DNA from: Monoraphidium neglectum
Taxonomy: Eukaryota > Chlorophyta > Chlorophyceae > Sphaeropleales > Selenastraceae
Assembly: GCF_000611645.1 (NCBI RefSeq)
Contig: NW_014012541.1
Location: 6,654 to 17,107 of the forward strand
DNA length: 10,454 bases
Direction: 5' to 3'
The translations under genes and the position numbers were made by a program. Numbering within the stretch: the stretch's first letter is position 1; the number at the start of each line of letters is the position of its first letter. Below the pieces are notes generated by a model, which was not told the origin of the DNA, ran no database searches, and was given only the letters and a program-made list of their open reading frames with translations. Shown in pieces: positions 1 to 6,651 of this stretch.

Positions 1-1
1 C

Positions 2-2129
2 TTTGGAGCCCACCCACCCCCATGCACAGGCCCCCCACCCAGGAGCAAGCCCCAGCCCTCTGTGGCCTCAAAGCCGCGCCTACCTACGCCCAGCTCACAA
101 AGTCCCCCCAAGCAGCAGCGTCATCAGCAGCTCCCACAGCAGCACCACCAGCAGCAGCAACAGCAGCATCAGCACCAGCAGCAGCAGCAGCACCAGCAGT
201 CGGAGCCCCCGTCCACCGGCCTCGCGGCTAAGCGCCGCGTCAAGCGGGCGCGCGGCGCGGCGGCCGTCATCAGCGACGAGAGCGACGCCAGCGACGAGGG
301 TCCTGCTAGGGTGCAGCCCGCGGCAGGAGAGCCGCTGGCGCAGCGTGTCCGAGGCGGCGGCAGGCGGGCGGTGATAGTGGACACGCCTGGGCACGAAAAT
401 GGCGGCACTGGCAACGCTGGAGTTGGGGTCGGTCGCAGGAGGTGGCACTCGGTGGTAGACAACGAGGAGGTGGCTGCAGGAGAAGGGCGCGAGGCGCCGG
501 CGCGGCAACAGGCCGGTCCGCAGCGGCTGCGGTACGGGCGGCGCGCCCAGGCGCTCGAGCAGACGCCCCCACCACCTCCAAGGCGGCGGCGGCGGCAAGA
601 GCGGCCAGAGCGTGGCAGGCGGCCGGCGCGTAGGGCGCGAGGGGAAGGGTGAGCGCCCGCGTTCAGCTACGTCTTGGTTTACGCCCTGCTGATGTCCTCG
701 TCACCACGGGCGTCGTGCCTGCGGCTCAGCGAGCAACGAGAGCCTGGCTGTTCTAGGGCGATGAGTCTGCGTGCAACTTGCCGTCCAGCAACCCCTCCGC
801 TTGCAGTGTCTGGCAGCATTGCGTGTGCAGAACATACAAACTGCTTACACTGCATGCCGGGCGCCCCTCAAAAACGCAGGGCGCATTTCATTGACGGCGA
901 GGCCGAGGCGGTGTCTGGCGCGTCTGCTGACGAGGAGGACGAGGACGGCGCCACAGACCTGTCCGGGTTCATCGCCAACAGCTGCAGCCCCACGCCTCGC
1001 ACGACGGGCGCGGCCCGCAGGTGGGTTCTGAGGATGCGGCGCGCACGGATGCATCAGGCCGCCGGGGAACACGCCCCTGCCACGCGCAGCGAAATCGCAA
1101 GTTGAACGAATGACACGCGGTCGCTTGTCCGCCCCCACGAAGCCCTCGCTGATGCACAATTTGCGTCCTGCCGCGCCAAGAACGTGCACATGTATTCATC
1201 ACAACAGTTTCAGTCTTGCCCACAAGATCTCATCTGCCCAACCGCCTTTTCACCTTCCCAACTGCAGGTCCACCCCCGAGATCGCGCTCTACCAGCGGAT
1301 GATGCTCAGCCAGACCCCCGCGGGCGGCTACAACATACGCGACCTGGTACGTCCTCAACGGCGGCCTGCACACCACCAGCAGCAACGGCAGCAGCATCGG
1401 CGGCAGCGGTGGCTGGGGGACATGCAAGGGGTGGCGGAGGAGGAGGAGGAGGAGGAGGAAGACGAGCAGGCTGAGGAGGAGGAGGAGGAGGAGGAGGACG
1501 AGGAGCCACTTGGCATGACACTGAGGGGGGAGGACACTGACACAGGAGATGAGAGGGGGCGGGGGGCCCGAGGCATCCCGAGGCAAGGCGCAGCGCGCCG
1601 TGGCCGGTGGCATGGCGCGCGGCAGTGGTCCCAGCTGCAGCTGGCGCCGGTTGCTGGGGCTGCGGGACTGCGCCAGCAGCGGCCAGGAGGTGGACAGGAG
1701 CCTCAGGAGCGGCCAGGGCAGCGGCAGCGGCGGCGGCGGCAGGCGGACGGCGCGGGGGTCGCGGTGCTGTGGAACAGTGGCAGCTGCGCAGGGGGCGCTG
1801 CCGGGCAGCGGCAGCGCATGGGCCACTACGAGGGCAGCAGGGCGGGCAGGAGCGAGCCGGGCGGCATGGTCGTTGAGCACAGCAGCAGCAGCGGTAGCAG
1901 CGGCAGCGGCAGCGGCAGTGGCAGCAGCGAGGGAGAGGACGGCAACGAGGACGAGTGCGCGGCCTGCGGCGACGGCGGGGAGCTGCTGCTGTGCGACGGC
2001 TGCCCCGCCGCCTTCCACCTGTTCTGCGTGGGCCTTGCGGCTGCGCCTGAGGGCGAGTGGCTCTGCAGGGACTGCCGGCGGGCGCGGAGCCGGCGGCGGC
2101 GGGCGGTGATTGACGATGGGTCAAGTTGA
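2..2129 (+). CDS. PHD-finger protein with FANCM/Mph1-like C-terminal motifs (5' partial, multi-exon)
   Basis: Seen: a frame open from the left edge to 649 carries a Gln/His-rich run (about 110-200), then a basic [10 protein letters not shown] and acidic [11 protein letters not shown] stretch. A later exon ending at 1020 reads [14 protein letters not shown], an acidic run, then DLSGFIANS. Its CAG|GTGGGT donor joins in phase 2 to TGCAG|G at 1268 (intron 1021-1267), giving [17 protein letters not shown]. That frame stays open to the TGA at 2127-2129 through two poly-Glu runs, an Arg/Gln-rich part and a Ser/Gly linker, and ends in a PHD finger. The first junction is unresolved: acceptor 879/880 needs a donor leaving two bases, for example at 442 or 532. 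An optional donor GTACGT lies at 1347. Known: FANCM/Mph1/Hef proteins carry a [KR]-x-F-[IL]-D-x-E-A-E acidic element and a Y-x-[RK]-S-L-L-type element after the helicase. Inference: a DNA-repair translocase C-terminus whose helicase would lie left of the window. Alternative: an unrelated PHD chromatin protein. The PHD call is firm; the family call is moderate. Confidence 0.6.
110..202 (+). repeat. CAG/CAC-rich run coding for a Gln/His tract
   Basis: Imperfect CAG repeats interrupted by CAC and CAT. In the frame of the first gene they encode mixed Gln/His runs; the other frames would give poly-Ser or poly-Ala. The interrupted pattern suggests an older, stabilised tract, unlike the pure CAG run near 5600. 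Confidence 0.7.
1021..1267 (+). other. Intron in the PHD gene (phase 2, 247 nt)
   Basis: The donor is CAG|GTGGGT and the acceptor CAACTGCAG|G. The two flanking frames are only compatible through this phase-2 junction, which makes an AGG codon. The interior is less GC-rich than its flanks and has a pyrimidine-rich stretch (ctcatctgcccaaccgcc) upstream of the acceptor. Confidence 0.75.
1956..2075 (+). other. PHD zinc finger, C4HC3 (domain within the first gene)
   Basis: The frame reads C-x2-C-x8-C-x2-C-x4-H-x2-C-x12-C-x2-C, all eight zinc ligands present, with the typical [12 protein letters not shown] core, PAAFH, and a conserved Trp just before the last Cys pair (EWLCRDC). Acidic residues directly precede the first Cys. 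Known: PHD fingers of this spacing read histone H3 tails, and an acidic N-terminal edge is common in those binding unmodified H3K4. Binding preference here is inference. The finger sits about 18 codons before the stop and is followed by a basic RRRRA tail. Confidence 0.93.
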
Positions 2130-2402
2130 TTTTCTCGTGTGCGGTCTGTACAGATTGTCGCATTGACTTTCTCTGTGCAATGTTATACACACATGTGCTC
2201 ATGTGCACCACTCTGGGTCTCATCCATCATTGGTTATGAAGGGCTGACCACAGCAGCGTTGCGGCATGGCCATCTGACAAGAAAGGCACAGGTACGATTG
2301 ACAATGGACAAATAAACGGCAAAAACACAAAAATGGGCATGACAAGAATTGAGCAGAAGAGGGAAAGGGTACATTAGCGCCACTGCACGGCGCGTTGCGA
2401 CA
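2130..2402. other. Convergent intergenic region (two 3' UTRs)
   Basis: 273 bp lie between the plus-strand stop at 2129 and the minus-strand stop at 2403. Composition is visibly more A/T-rich than the exons, as expected of 3' UTRs. An AATAAA is at 2311-2316 on the plus strand. I found no TGTAA, the usual green-algal polyadenylation motif, on either strand here, so cleavage sites are uncertain and the transcripts may overlap. Confidence 0.6.
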
Positions 2403-4178
2403 TCATCTTCTCTTGGGGCTGCGATCCCTCATGCGCGGCGAGCGGCTTCGCTTCCGCCCATAGCTGGCCGTGGCCTGCCCTGCCGCTTGCCGCTCGCCCC
2501 GGTGACCCTCCGCGTGGCAGAAAGCAGAGTCCCGCTGGCCCTCATTCCGCCGATTGCTGCGGTCCTGCAGAAAAGGATCCCTGTTGCCGTCCCTGCCAAC
2601 ACCACTGCTGCCCTTCCTGTCGTCTTTGACGCCGCCCCGCTCCCCCCGCTGCTCCTGCCCGGTCGGCTGCCGCTGCTGGCTGCTGCCCCGCTCGGGGTCC
2701 CGCTCCTCGCGCCGCCGCCCCTCCTGCTGCCCGCCGCGCTCATGCTCCTGCGACACGCGATCCCGCGTCTGCAGCTCCTGCTGTCGGCGGTCACCTGCGG
2801 GGCCCGAGGGTGACCGTCTGTCCTTGTCGCGGTGATGACCCCCGCTGCTGGTGTCCTGACGCGGGCCTGCGCCGTCGTGGCGCCGCTCATGGGTTGATGG
2901 CGGGGGCCTGCTGGCAGCAGGCGGCTGCTGCCGCGCGGTTCCGGGCCCCTGCTGACTGGCGGGAATGCAGCTACCGCCGCCTCCGCCGCTGCCACCACCT
3001 GTGCTGCCATCTGCTCGGCCAACGGAGGCAGCCAGCCCCTTCACGGCCAACGGTAGGAGGTTTGCTGAGGGCTGCTGAGGACGGCCTTTGCCTGCGCCAC
3101 CACCGCCGCCGATGCCACCGCCTGTGCTGCCGTCTCGGCCAGCAGAGCCAGCCAGCCCCTTCGCGACCGGCTGTGGCGGGTTTGCTGAGTGCTGCTGCGG
3201 CCGGCCTTTGCCCGCGCCAGCACCGTCGCCGCCGCCGCCCGCCGCCCTGAGCGCGAAGATCTCCCGCCGTGCCTCCTGCAGCTCGTTCGACCTCGCCTTG
3301 ATCTCCCTCTGCGCCGTCTTGAAGAGGCTTGACATGTTGGTGAGCAGCACCAGCCTCTCACACTGCAGCTTCTTCAACTGGCGGAGGACGGTTGTAAGCC
3401 GTTGGGGTGCGGCGGTGTGAGCGCGAGTTGCAGTCTTGGGCGATCGTGGGTCAGGAAGATCTTCAAGGGGTCTAGGCGAGTGCTTGCATGACCATGCCGA
3501 TGCCAGAAACACGCGGTGTGAGTGCAAACCCACAAAGATAGGGTGTGTCAAAGAGGTTGCAAGGCACACGCGTGTCCGACCACAACATAGCCCTGGCACA
3601 ACCCTCACACCTGGCCCTCTGCTTCCTCCAGCCGCCCCTTGAACTGATCAAGCTCCTGCTTTTGCGACTCGACGCGCCCCTCCAGCTGCGCACGAGGGGG
3701 ATGAAGCCATTCGTCAGCAGAGAATCGTATGTGAGTGCGCCACCCCCCCCCCCGCCCCACGGGGCCCTCGGCAGGCATTGGGTTTGTTTGGTATGTGGAC
3801 TTGGACGCAGGCACTTAGTCACATTGCTCGTGCAAACAATTGCTTGCTTGCTGCGGCAGCGTTGAGGTCGGCGCACCTCCGCCAGCCGCTCCCGTTGGAA
3901 GCGCTCAGATATGTCGCCGACATCGCACAGCCCCGCATACAAGTCTGCATCGTCATCATCTTCAGCTGCTGCAAGATTGCAGGTGGAGCAATTTAGCCGC
4001 ACAGCGAGGAGGCTGGACAGCCGCACGCGAGGCTGTGCGCACGCACAAGAGCAGCGGTGCAGTCGCAGTGCTGAGCTCGAGTCGTGTTGCTGCTGCCGCC
4101 TGGTGGCCGGACCGCACCTGAAGTACGGGGAGCGCAGTAGTCTGCCAAATCAATCAAAGCCTGTGGCTCGGTAGCCAT
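2403..4178 (-). CDS. FLASH/CASP8AP2-like coiled-coil protein (candidate histone pre-mRNA processing factor)
   Basis: Four exons: 4178-4118, 3968-3877, 3685-3611 and 3377-2403. They total 1203 nt and 400 aa. All junctions are GT-AG (CAG|GTGCGG, GAG|GTGCGC, CAG|GTGTGA; acceptors TTGCAG, GCGCAG, CGCCAG) and every phase agrees. The ATG has an ACCATGG context. Residues 23-34 form an acidic run ending in DLYAGL; about 43-120 form a coiled coil with NMSSLFKTAQREI at 90-102; 130-210 are two tandem Gly-rich repeats; about 225-400 are Arg/Glu/Gln/Ser-rich, ending KRSRSPRMRDRSPKRR, a likely nuclear signal. Known: the FLASH N-terminus carries an LD[IL]Y-type motif and a coiled coil with an N-I-S-A-L-x-K-T-A-x-x-E-I core, and binds Lsm11 of U7 snRNP in histone pre-mRNA 3' processing. 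Green algae such as Volvox and Chlamydomonas make stem-loop histone mRNAs. Inference: the algal counterpart. It is much shorter than animal FLASH, with no SANT-like C-terminus seen. Alternative: another nuclear SR-like coiled-coil protein. Confidence 0.7.
2976..3218 (-). repeat. Two-copy tandem duplication inside the FLASH-like gene (about 120/123 bp)
   Basis: Two adjacent units read GAGKGRPQQ, SAN, VKGLA or VAKGLA, GR.DGSTGGG, GGGG: residues 130-169 and 170-210. The units differ by one codon and by scattered substitutions. The similarity is clear at DNA level too (shared CTGTGCTGCC, CAGCCAGCCCCTTC and GGTTTGCTGAG on the plus strand). This is an in-frame segmental duplication in a disordered linker. 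Confidence 0.85.
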
Positions 4179-4247
4179 GGTGCCGAACAATGCACAGGCT
4201 GGCGCGTGATCCAAGTTCAAAATGTGATCTCGTCACTCATCCACGAC

Positions 4248-4255
4248 ACGTCAGC
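4248..4255 (+). promoter_or_regulatory. ACGTCAGC box, copy 1
   Basis: An ACGT-core octamer (context GACACGTCAGCG) within the divergent promoter. ACGTCA cores are typical bZIP binding sites in plants and algae. Function is inferred from motif and position only. Confidence 0.4.
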
Positions 4256-4314
4256 GTACCGGTGATACAAGGTACTTTGAATAGTGTTTAGGAAAATGGT
4301 AAATGCGATAACCG

Positions 4315-4322
4315 ACGTCAGC
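4315..4322 (+). promoter_or_regulatory. ACGTCAGC box, copy 2
   Basis: The same octamer in the same orientation 67 bp further on (context CCGACGTCAGCT, containing the palindrome GACGTC). The pair lies centrally between the two start codons, so it could serve either gene. Confidence 0.4.
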
Positions 4323-4501
4323 TTGTGATCGCCCTCGAAACCCAAACCTGTTTGCTAGCGCCGGCGTGCGAAAATTATGTACAAACACCTGCCCGTAAAA
4401 CCTGATCCCTGCCTAGGGACTAGCGCAGCACACTGGCGGCGGTTGGGTGGCGGCTGCCGCGCATCAGTTTGAAACACGCGCCCTTCGTGCCCGTGACCGC
4501 C

Positions 4502-5260
4502 ATGCCAGGCAGGGGTGGTGCCAGGATCGGCGCTGGGCGCAAACCGCGACCACCGGGAGCTGCACCCAACCCCATCACAGCACAAATTCAGGCCGGTCAG
4601 GCCAAGCGGGCTGCAGCAGCAGCTCAGCAAGCGGAGGAGGCCAGGGCAGCGGCGGAGCGGCAGCGGCAGACGCGGGAGCGCGACCGCCGCAATCGTGATG
4701 AGGAGGACAACGGCAGCGATGAGAGCAGCGGGGATGACAGAAGGAGAGTAGCAGGGGCACCGCCGCAGCGGCTGGCCCAGGTGCATCTGCTGCAGGGCAT
4801 GCGCGTCGCTGTGGCCGACATGAGCGGCAGCCTCAGCGGATATGCAGTGCTTGAGGTGCGCAGCGCGGTGCGGCACGCCGGCCGCGACGATCTCGCAGCC
4901 GGCGCCGGCACGCTCGGCGGCGCACGGGTGTCAGACGGCGAGCACTGCTTCGAGGCGGCGCAGCTGCCGGCGGTGGAGCTGCCGACTCCCGGCGCCGGCG
5001 CCGGGTTTGCTGATCCAGCCGAGGACGCGCCGGTGTTACTGGTCCCGGCGCGCCTGCTGCTCCAGGTGCGCCTGGCTGGGCTGGTGGAGCGCGTGCAACG
5101 GGCGCAGGGGCCGCGCCGGTCGCTGCGGCGGCGGCAGCAGGTTGAGCAGCAGAATGCAAGGTGGGAGCTGGATGCGGCGTGCCATGAGGAGCTGGTGGGG
5201 CAGGCGGCAGATTTTGAGATGGAGATGGCGGTTCCTTTGAACGACAAGAGTTTAGGCTGA
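4502..5260 (+). CDS. Hypothetical protein with N-terminal GGARIGAGRKP motif
   Basis: Not recognised as a named family. The ATG at 4502 (context ACCGCCATGC) is preferred over the upstream non-ATG opening of the frame; the stop is TGA at 5258-5260, giving 252 aa without introns. Residues 5-15 read GGARIGAGRKP, an AT-hook-like basic Gly motif found at the N-terminus of diverse DNA-associated proteins, including terminase small subunits and transposon-linked ORFs. Residues about 35-63 form an Ala/Gln/Glu/Arg helix, 66-79 are acidic (DEEDNGSDESSGDD), a middle part is Ala/Gly-rich, and the end has a leucine-rich basic stretch (ARLLLQVRLAGLVERVQ), an RRSLRRRQQ patch and a final acidic segment (FEMEMAVPLNDKSLG). 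CAG|GTGCGC at 5065 and AAG|GTGGGA at 5161 could serve as donors, so an intron-containing 3' end is possible. It is divergently paired with the FLASH-like gene. A DNA- or RNA-binding role is only a guess. Confidence 0.5.
   Translation: MPGRGGARIGAGRKPRPPGAAPNPITAQIQAGQAKRAAAAAQQAEEARAAAERQRQTRERDRRNRDEEDNGSDESSGDDRRRVAGAPPQRLAQVHLLQGMRVAVADMSGSLSGYAVLEVRSAVRHAGRDDLAAGAGTLGGARVSDGEHCFEAAQLPAVELPTPGAGAGFADPAEDAPVLLVPARLLLQVRLAGLVERVQRAQGPRRSLRRRQQVEQQNARWELDAACHEELVGQAADFEMEMAVPLNDKSLG
4988..5005. repeat. 18-bp perfect GC palindrome
   Basis: CCCGGCGCCGGCGCCGGG equals its own reverse complement. It lies inside the GGARIGAGRKP gene, where it encodes PGAGAG. It is probably a by-product of Gly/Ala-rich GC3 coding rather than a site. 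Confidence 0.8.
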
Positions 5261-5275
5261 GGGTTTAGGGTTTGG
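5251..5275 (+). repeat. Short degenerate telomere-like repeat (TTTAGGG type)
   Basis: The sequence runs TTTAGGC-TGAGGG-TTTAGGG-TTTGG: one exact and two or three degenerate copies of the plant/algal telomere heptamer. It begins in the last codons of the upstream ORF and contains its TGA stop. At about 25 bp this may be chance or a relic of break repair. Confidence 0.45.
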
Positions 5276-5317
5276 TGAGGATGGCAACGACGAGTCCAGC
5301 TTGTAGGTCCAGCAAGA

Positions 5318-5562
5318 CGAGCAGCAGAGCAGCAGCAGCAGCTGCTGCGCGACAGCAGCTGAACAGCAGCAGAGCAGCAGAGCAGCAGCAGCAGCTGCGT
5401 GGCAGCAGCAGAGCAGCAGCAACAAAGCAAACAGCTGCAAACCAGCAGCAGTGCGTGAGCAGCAGGTCTGCTACTATGCTCCTACGAGAAGTAGAGCAGC
5501 AATGCGGCGGCAGCAGCAGCGGTGGCAGCTGCAGCAGCCTCGGCAGCAGCTGCAGCAGCCTC

Positions 5563-5626
<64 letters not shown>

Positions 5627-5640
5627 GCGGCCCCGCCGCC
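5318..5640. repeat. CAG-rich array
   Basis: About 320 bp are dominated by CAG/CAGCAG and CAGCTG units. Within it, a GGCAGCAGCTGCAGCAGCCTC-type unit of about 21 bp repeats in tandem around 5525-5565. All plus frames give Gln, Ser or Ala runs and all minus frames Leu, Cys or Ala runs, so ORFs spanning it are not evidence of coding by themselves. It lies in the interval between the two convergent genes. Confidence 0.85.
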
Positions 5641-6087
5641 AAAGCCGCGGCGCACATAATTGTACCAATGTCGGTAGTCGCAGAGGCGGCGACAGCAGGA
5701 TGGCAGAAATCGTGTGTGATTCATGACCGGTGCCACCGCCAATGCTCTTGGCCTCAGGGGCGCCTTACTGCTCGTGAACATGTATGCAGAATCAACATGC
5801 TTTGATTCCACACCTGCCTTTGCTTTGAGCATGCATACCTTTTGACACATTCCATTTGTATACTGTACATCAACAAACTGCTTGGTTACGATGTCCAGTG
5901 CTTCCTTGACTTCCTCACAACACTCACAGTAAATTACAAGAGCGGCGACCCCCCCGGCCACGAACACATCCCAGGACGGCCAGGTCCTTGTGACTGAGGT
6001 CGTGCCTACATACCAACGAATCAACCCTGCCTGCGCTGCATAAGCACCGACGACTGTAACTCTTTCAACCACCTCATGGGCTAGCAT
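5482..6087 (-). CDS. Possible small membrane-like protein ending in poly-Ala
   Basis: Not recognised. The ORF has an ATG at 6087-6085, a stop at 5482, and 201 codons before the stop. The N-terminal 130 residues are of ordinary complexity: SWDVFVAGGVAALVIY resembles a membrane segment, followed by a Cys pair (CECCEE), then EVKEALDIVTKQFVDVQ. The C-terminal third is poly-Ala read from the CAG array. Codon use lacks the G/C third-position bias of the HEN1 exons, and the DNA is A/T-richer than its surroundings. It could equally be 3' UTR of the upstream plus-strand gene, since a TGTAA lies at 6055-6059 on the plus strand, or plain intergenic DNA. I see no homology. Confidence 0.25.
5565..5624. 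repeat. Perfect (CAG)20 microsatellite
   Basis: Twenty uninterrupted CAG units counted directly, followed by CGGCGG. Its purity implies recent expansion and likely length polymorphism. CAG/CTG runs can form slipped hairpins. Confidence 0.95.
6055..6059 (+). terminator. Candidate TGTAA polyadenylation motif for the GGARIGAGRKP gene
   Basis: TGTAA is the usual green-algal polyadenylation motif. This copy is the one I noticed on the plus strand after the stop at 5260. It would imply a 3' UTR of about 800 nt that includes the CAG array, so it is only a candidate. Confidence 0.25.
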
Positions 6088-6448
6088 GCAGGAATCCAGA
6101 GTCTTGTGCCGATTGGAGGAGCACAGCCACGAAGGGTGCGCTCCTCATCCCTCCTGGGCAGCACTGACAGCGCCCTGGACAATAGCGCTCCGCGCCGCTC
6201 GGCGCTGCAGGCAGTGTCGGTGTATAGAACTGCTTACCGGCAGACCCACCCTAAATGTTGGCGCCAGTTGTGAGTCCGCTCGCCAGTTGGCCACCACCTG
6301 GTGGCCTCAGACCTTGGGCCCGCCCATACCGGATGTCGAGGGGCCGGGGGCGGCAACAGCGTACGGGGTTCTGGGCGCTCAAGCAGGCCTGGCAGACTGC
6401 AGGCGTACGGCGGCAGGGGGCTCAGGTGGGGCCACGCGTCGACCTTGA
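6088..6448. other. Intergenic stretch with no supported gene
   Basis: Both strands hold short open frames without recognisable motifs, splice structure or codon bias that I could support. It lies between the possible poly-Ala ORF and the TG/CG tract. I see no tRNA-like cloverleaf or other RNA gene. Confidence 0.5.
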
Positions 6449-6591
6449 TGTGTGCGGGCGTGCGCGTGCGCACGCGTGTGTGTGCACGCATGTGCGCGTG
6501 CACATGCATGTGTGTGTGTGTGTGTGAGTGTGTGTGTGTGAGTGTGTGTGTGTGTGCGCGCACGCGTGTGTGTGTGTGTGTGCGCGCACGC

Positions 6592-6631
<40 letters not shown>

Positions 6632-6651
6632 GCGTGTGTGTGTGTATGCGT
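6449..6651. repeat. (TG/CG)n alternating purine-pyrimidine tract, Z-DNA prone
   Basis: About 200 bp of TG repeats with CG and CA insertions. Strict purine-pyrimidine alternation runs from 6458 to 6526 and from 6542 to 6651, broken only by GAG/AGT steps near 6527 and 6541. A TGCGCGCACGCG block recurs at 6555 and 6581 (26-bp period) and in longer form at 6617. Translations across it (Val/Cys or His/Thr runs) are artefacts. Confidence 0.95.

Larger units (their letters stand above)
4179..4501. promoter_or_regulatory. Divergent (bidirectional) promoter region
   Basis: 323 bp separate the ATG of the FLASH-like gene (minus, 4178) from the ATG of the GGARIGAGRKP gene (plus, 4502), so both promoters and 5' UTRs must fit here. 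The middle part (about 4210-4350) is distinctly A/T-richer than the flanking coding DNA. I see no clear TATA box. The two ACGTCAGC boxes listed separately are the only obvious repeated element. Confidence 0.6.

Noticed and set aside
1230..2223. Long minus-strand ORFs opposite the PHD exon
   Set aside because: Antisense shadows of GC-rich sequence, with Leu, Pro, Cys or Ser runs complementary to the Glu and Gly/Ser runs. The plus strand has splice logic and a PHD finger.
2130..2402. Histone-type 3' stem-loop near the FLASH-like gene
   Set aside because: No GGC...GCC six-pair stem with a four-base loop was found, and no histone gene is in the window.
4624..5430. Minus-strand Ser/Cys/Arg-rich ORF opposite the GGARIGAGRKP gene
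   Set aside because: Typical shadow of Ala/Gly/Arg-rich coding joined to the CAG array. No good ATG context.
5265..5657. Minus-strand poly-Leu/Cys and plus-strand poly-Ser/Gln ORFs
   Set aside because: Frame-dependent translations of the CAG array; all frames are open because the repeat has no stops.
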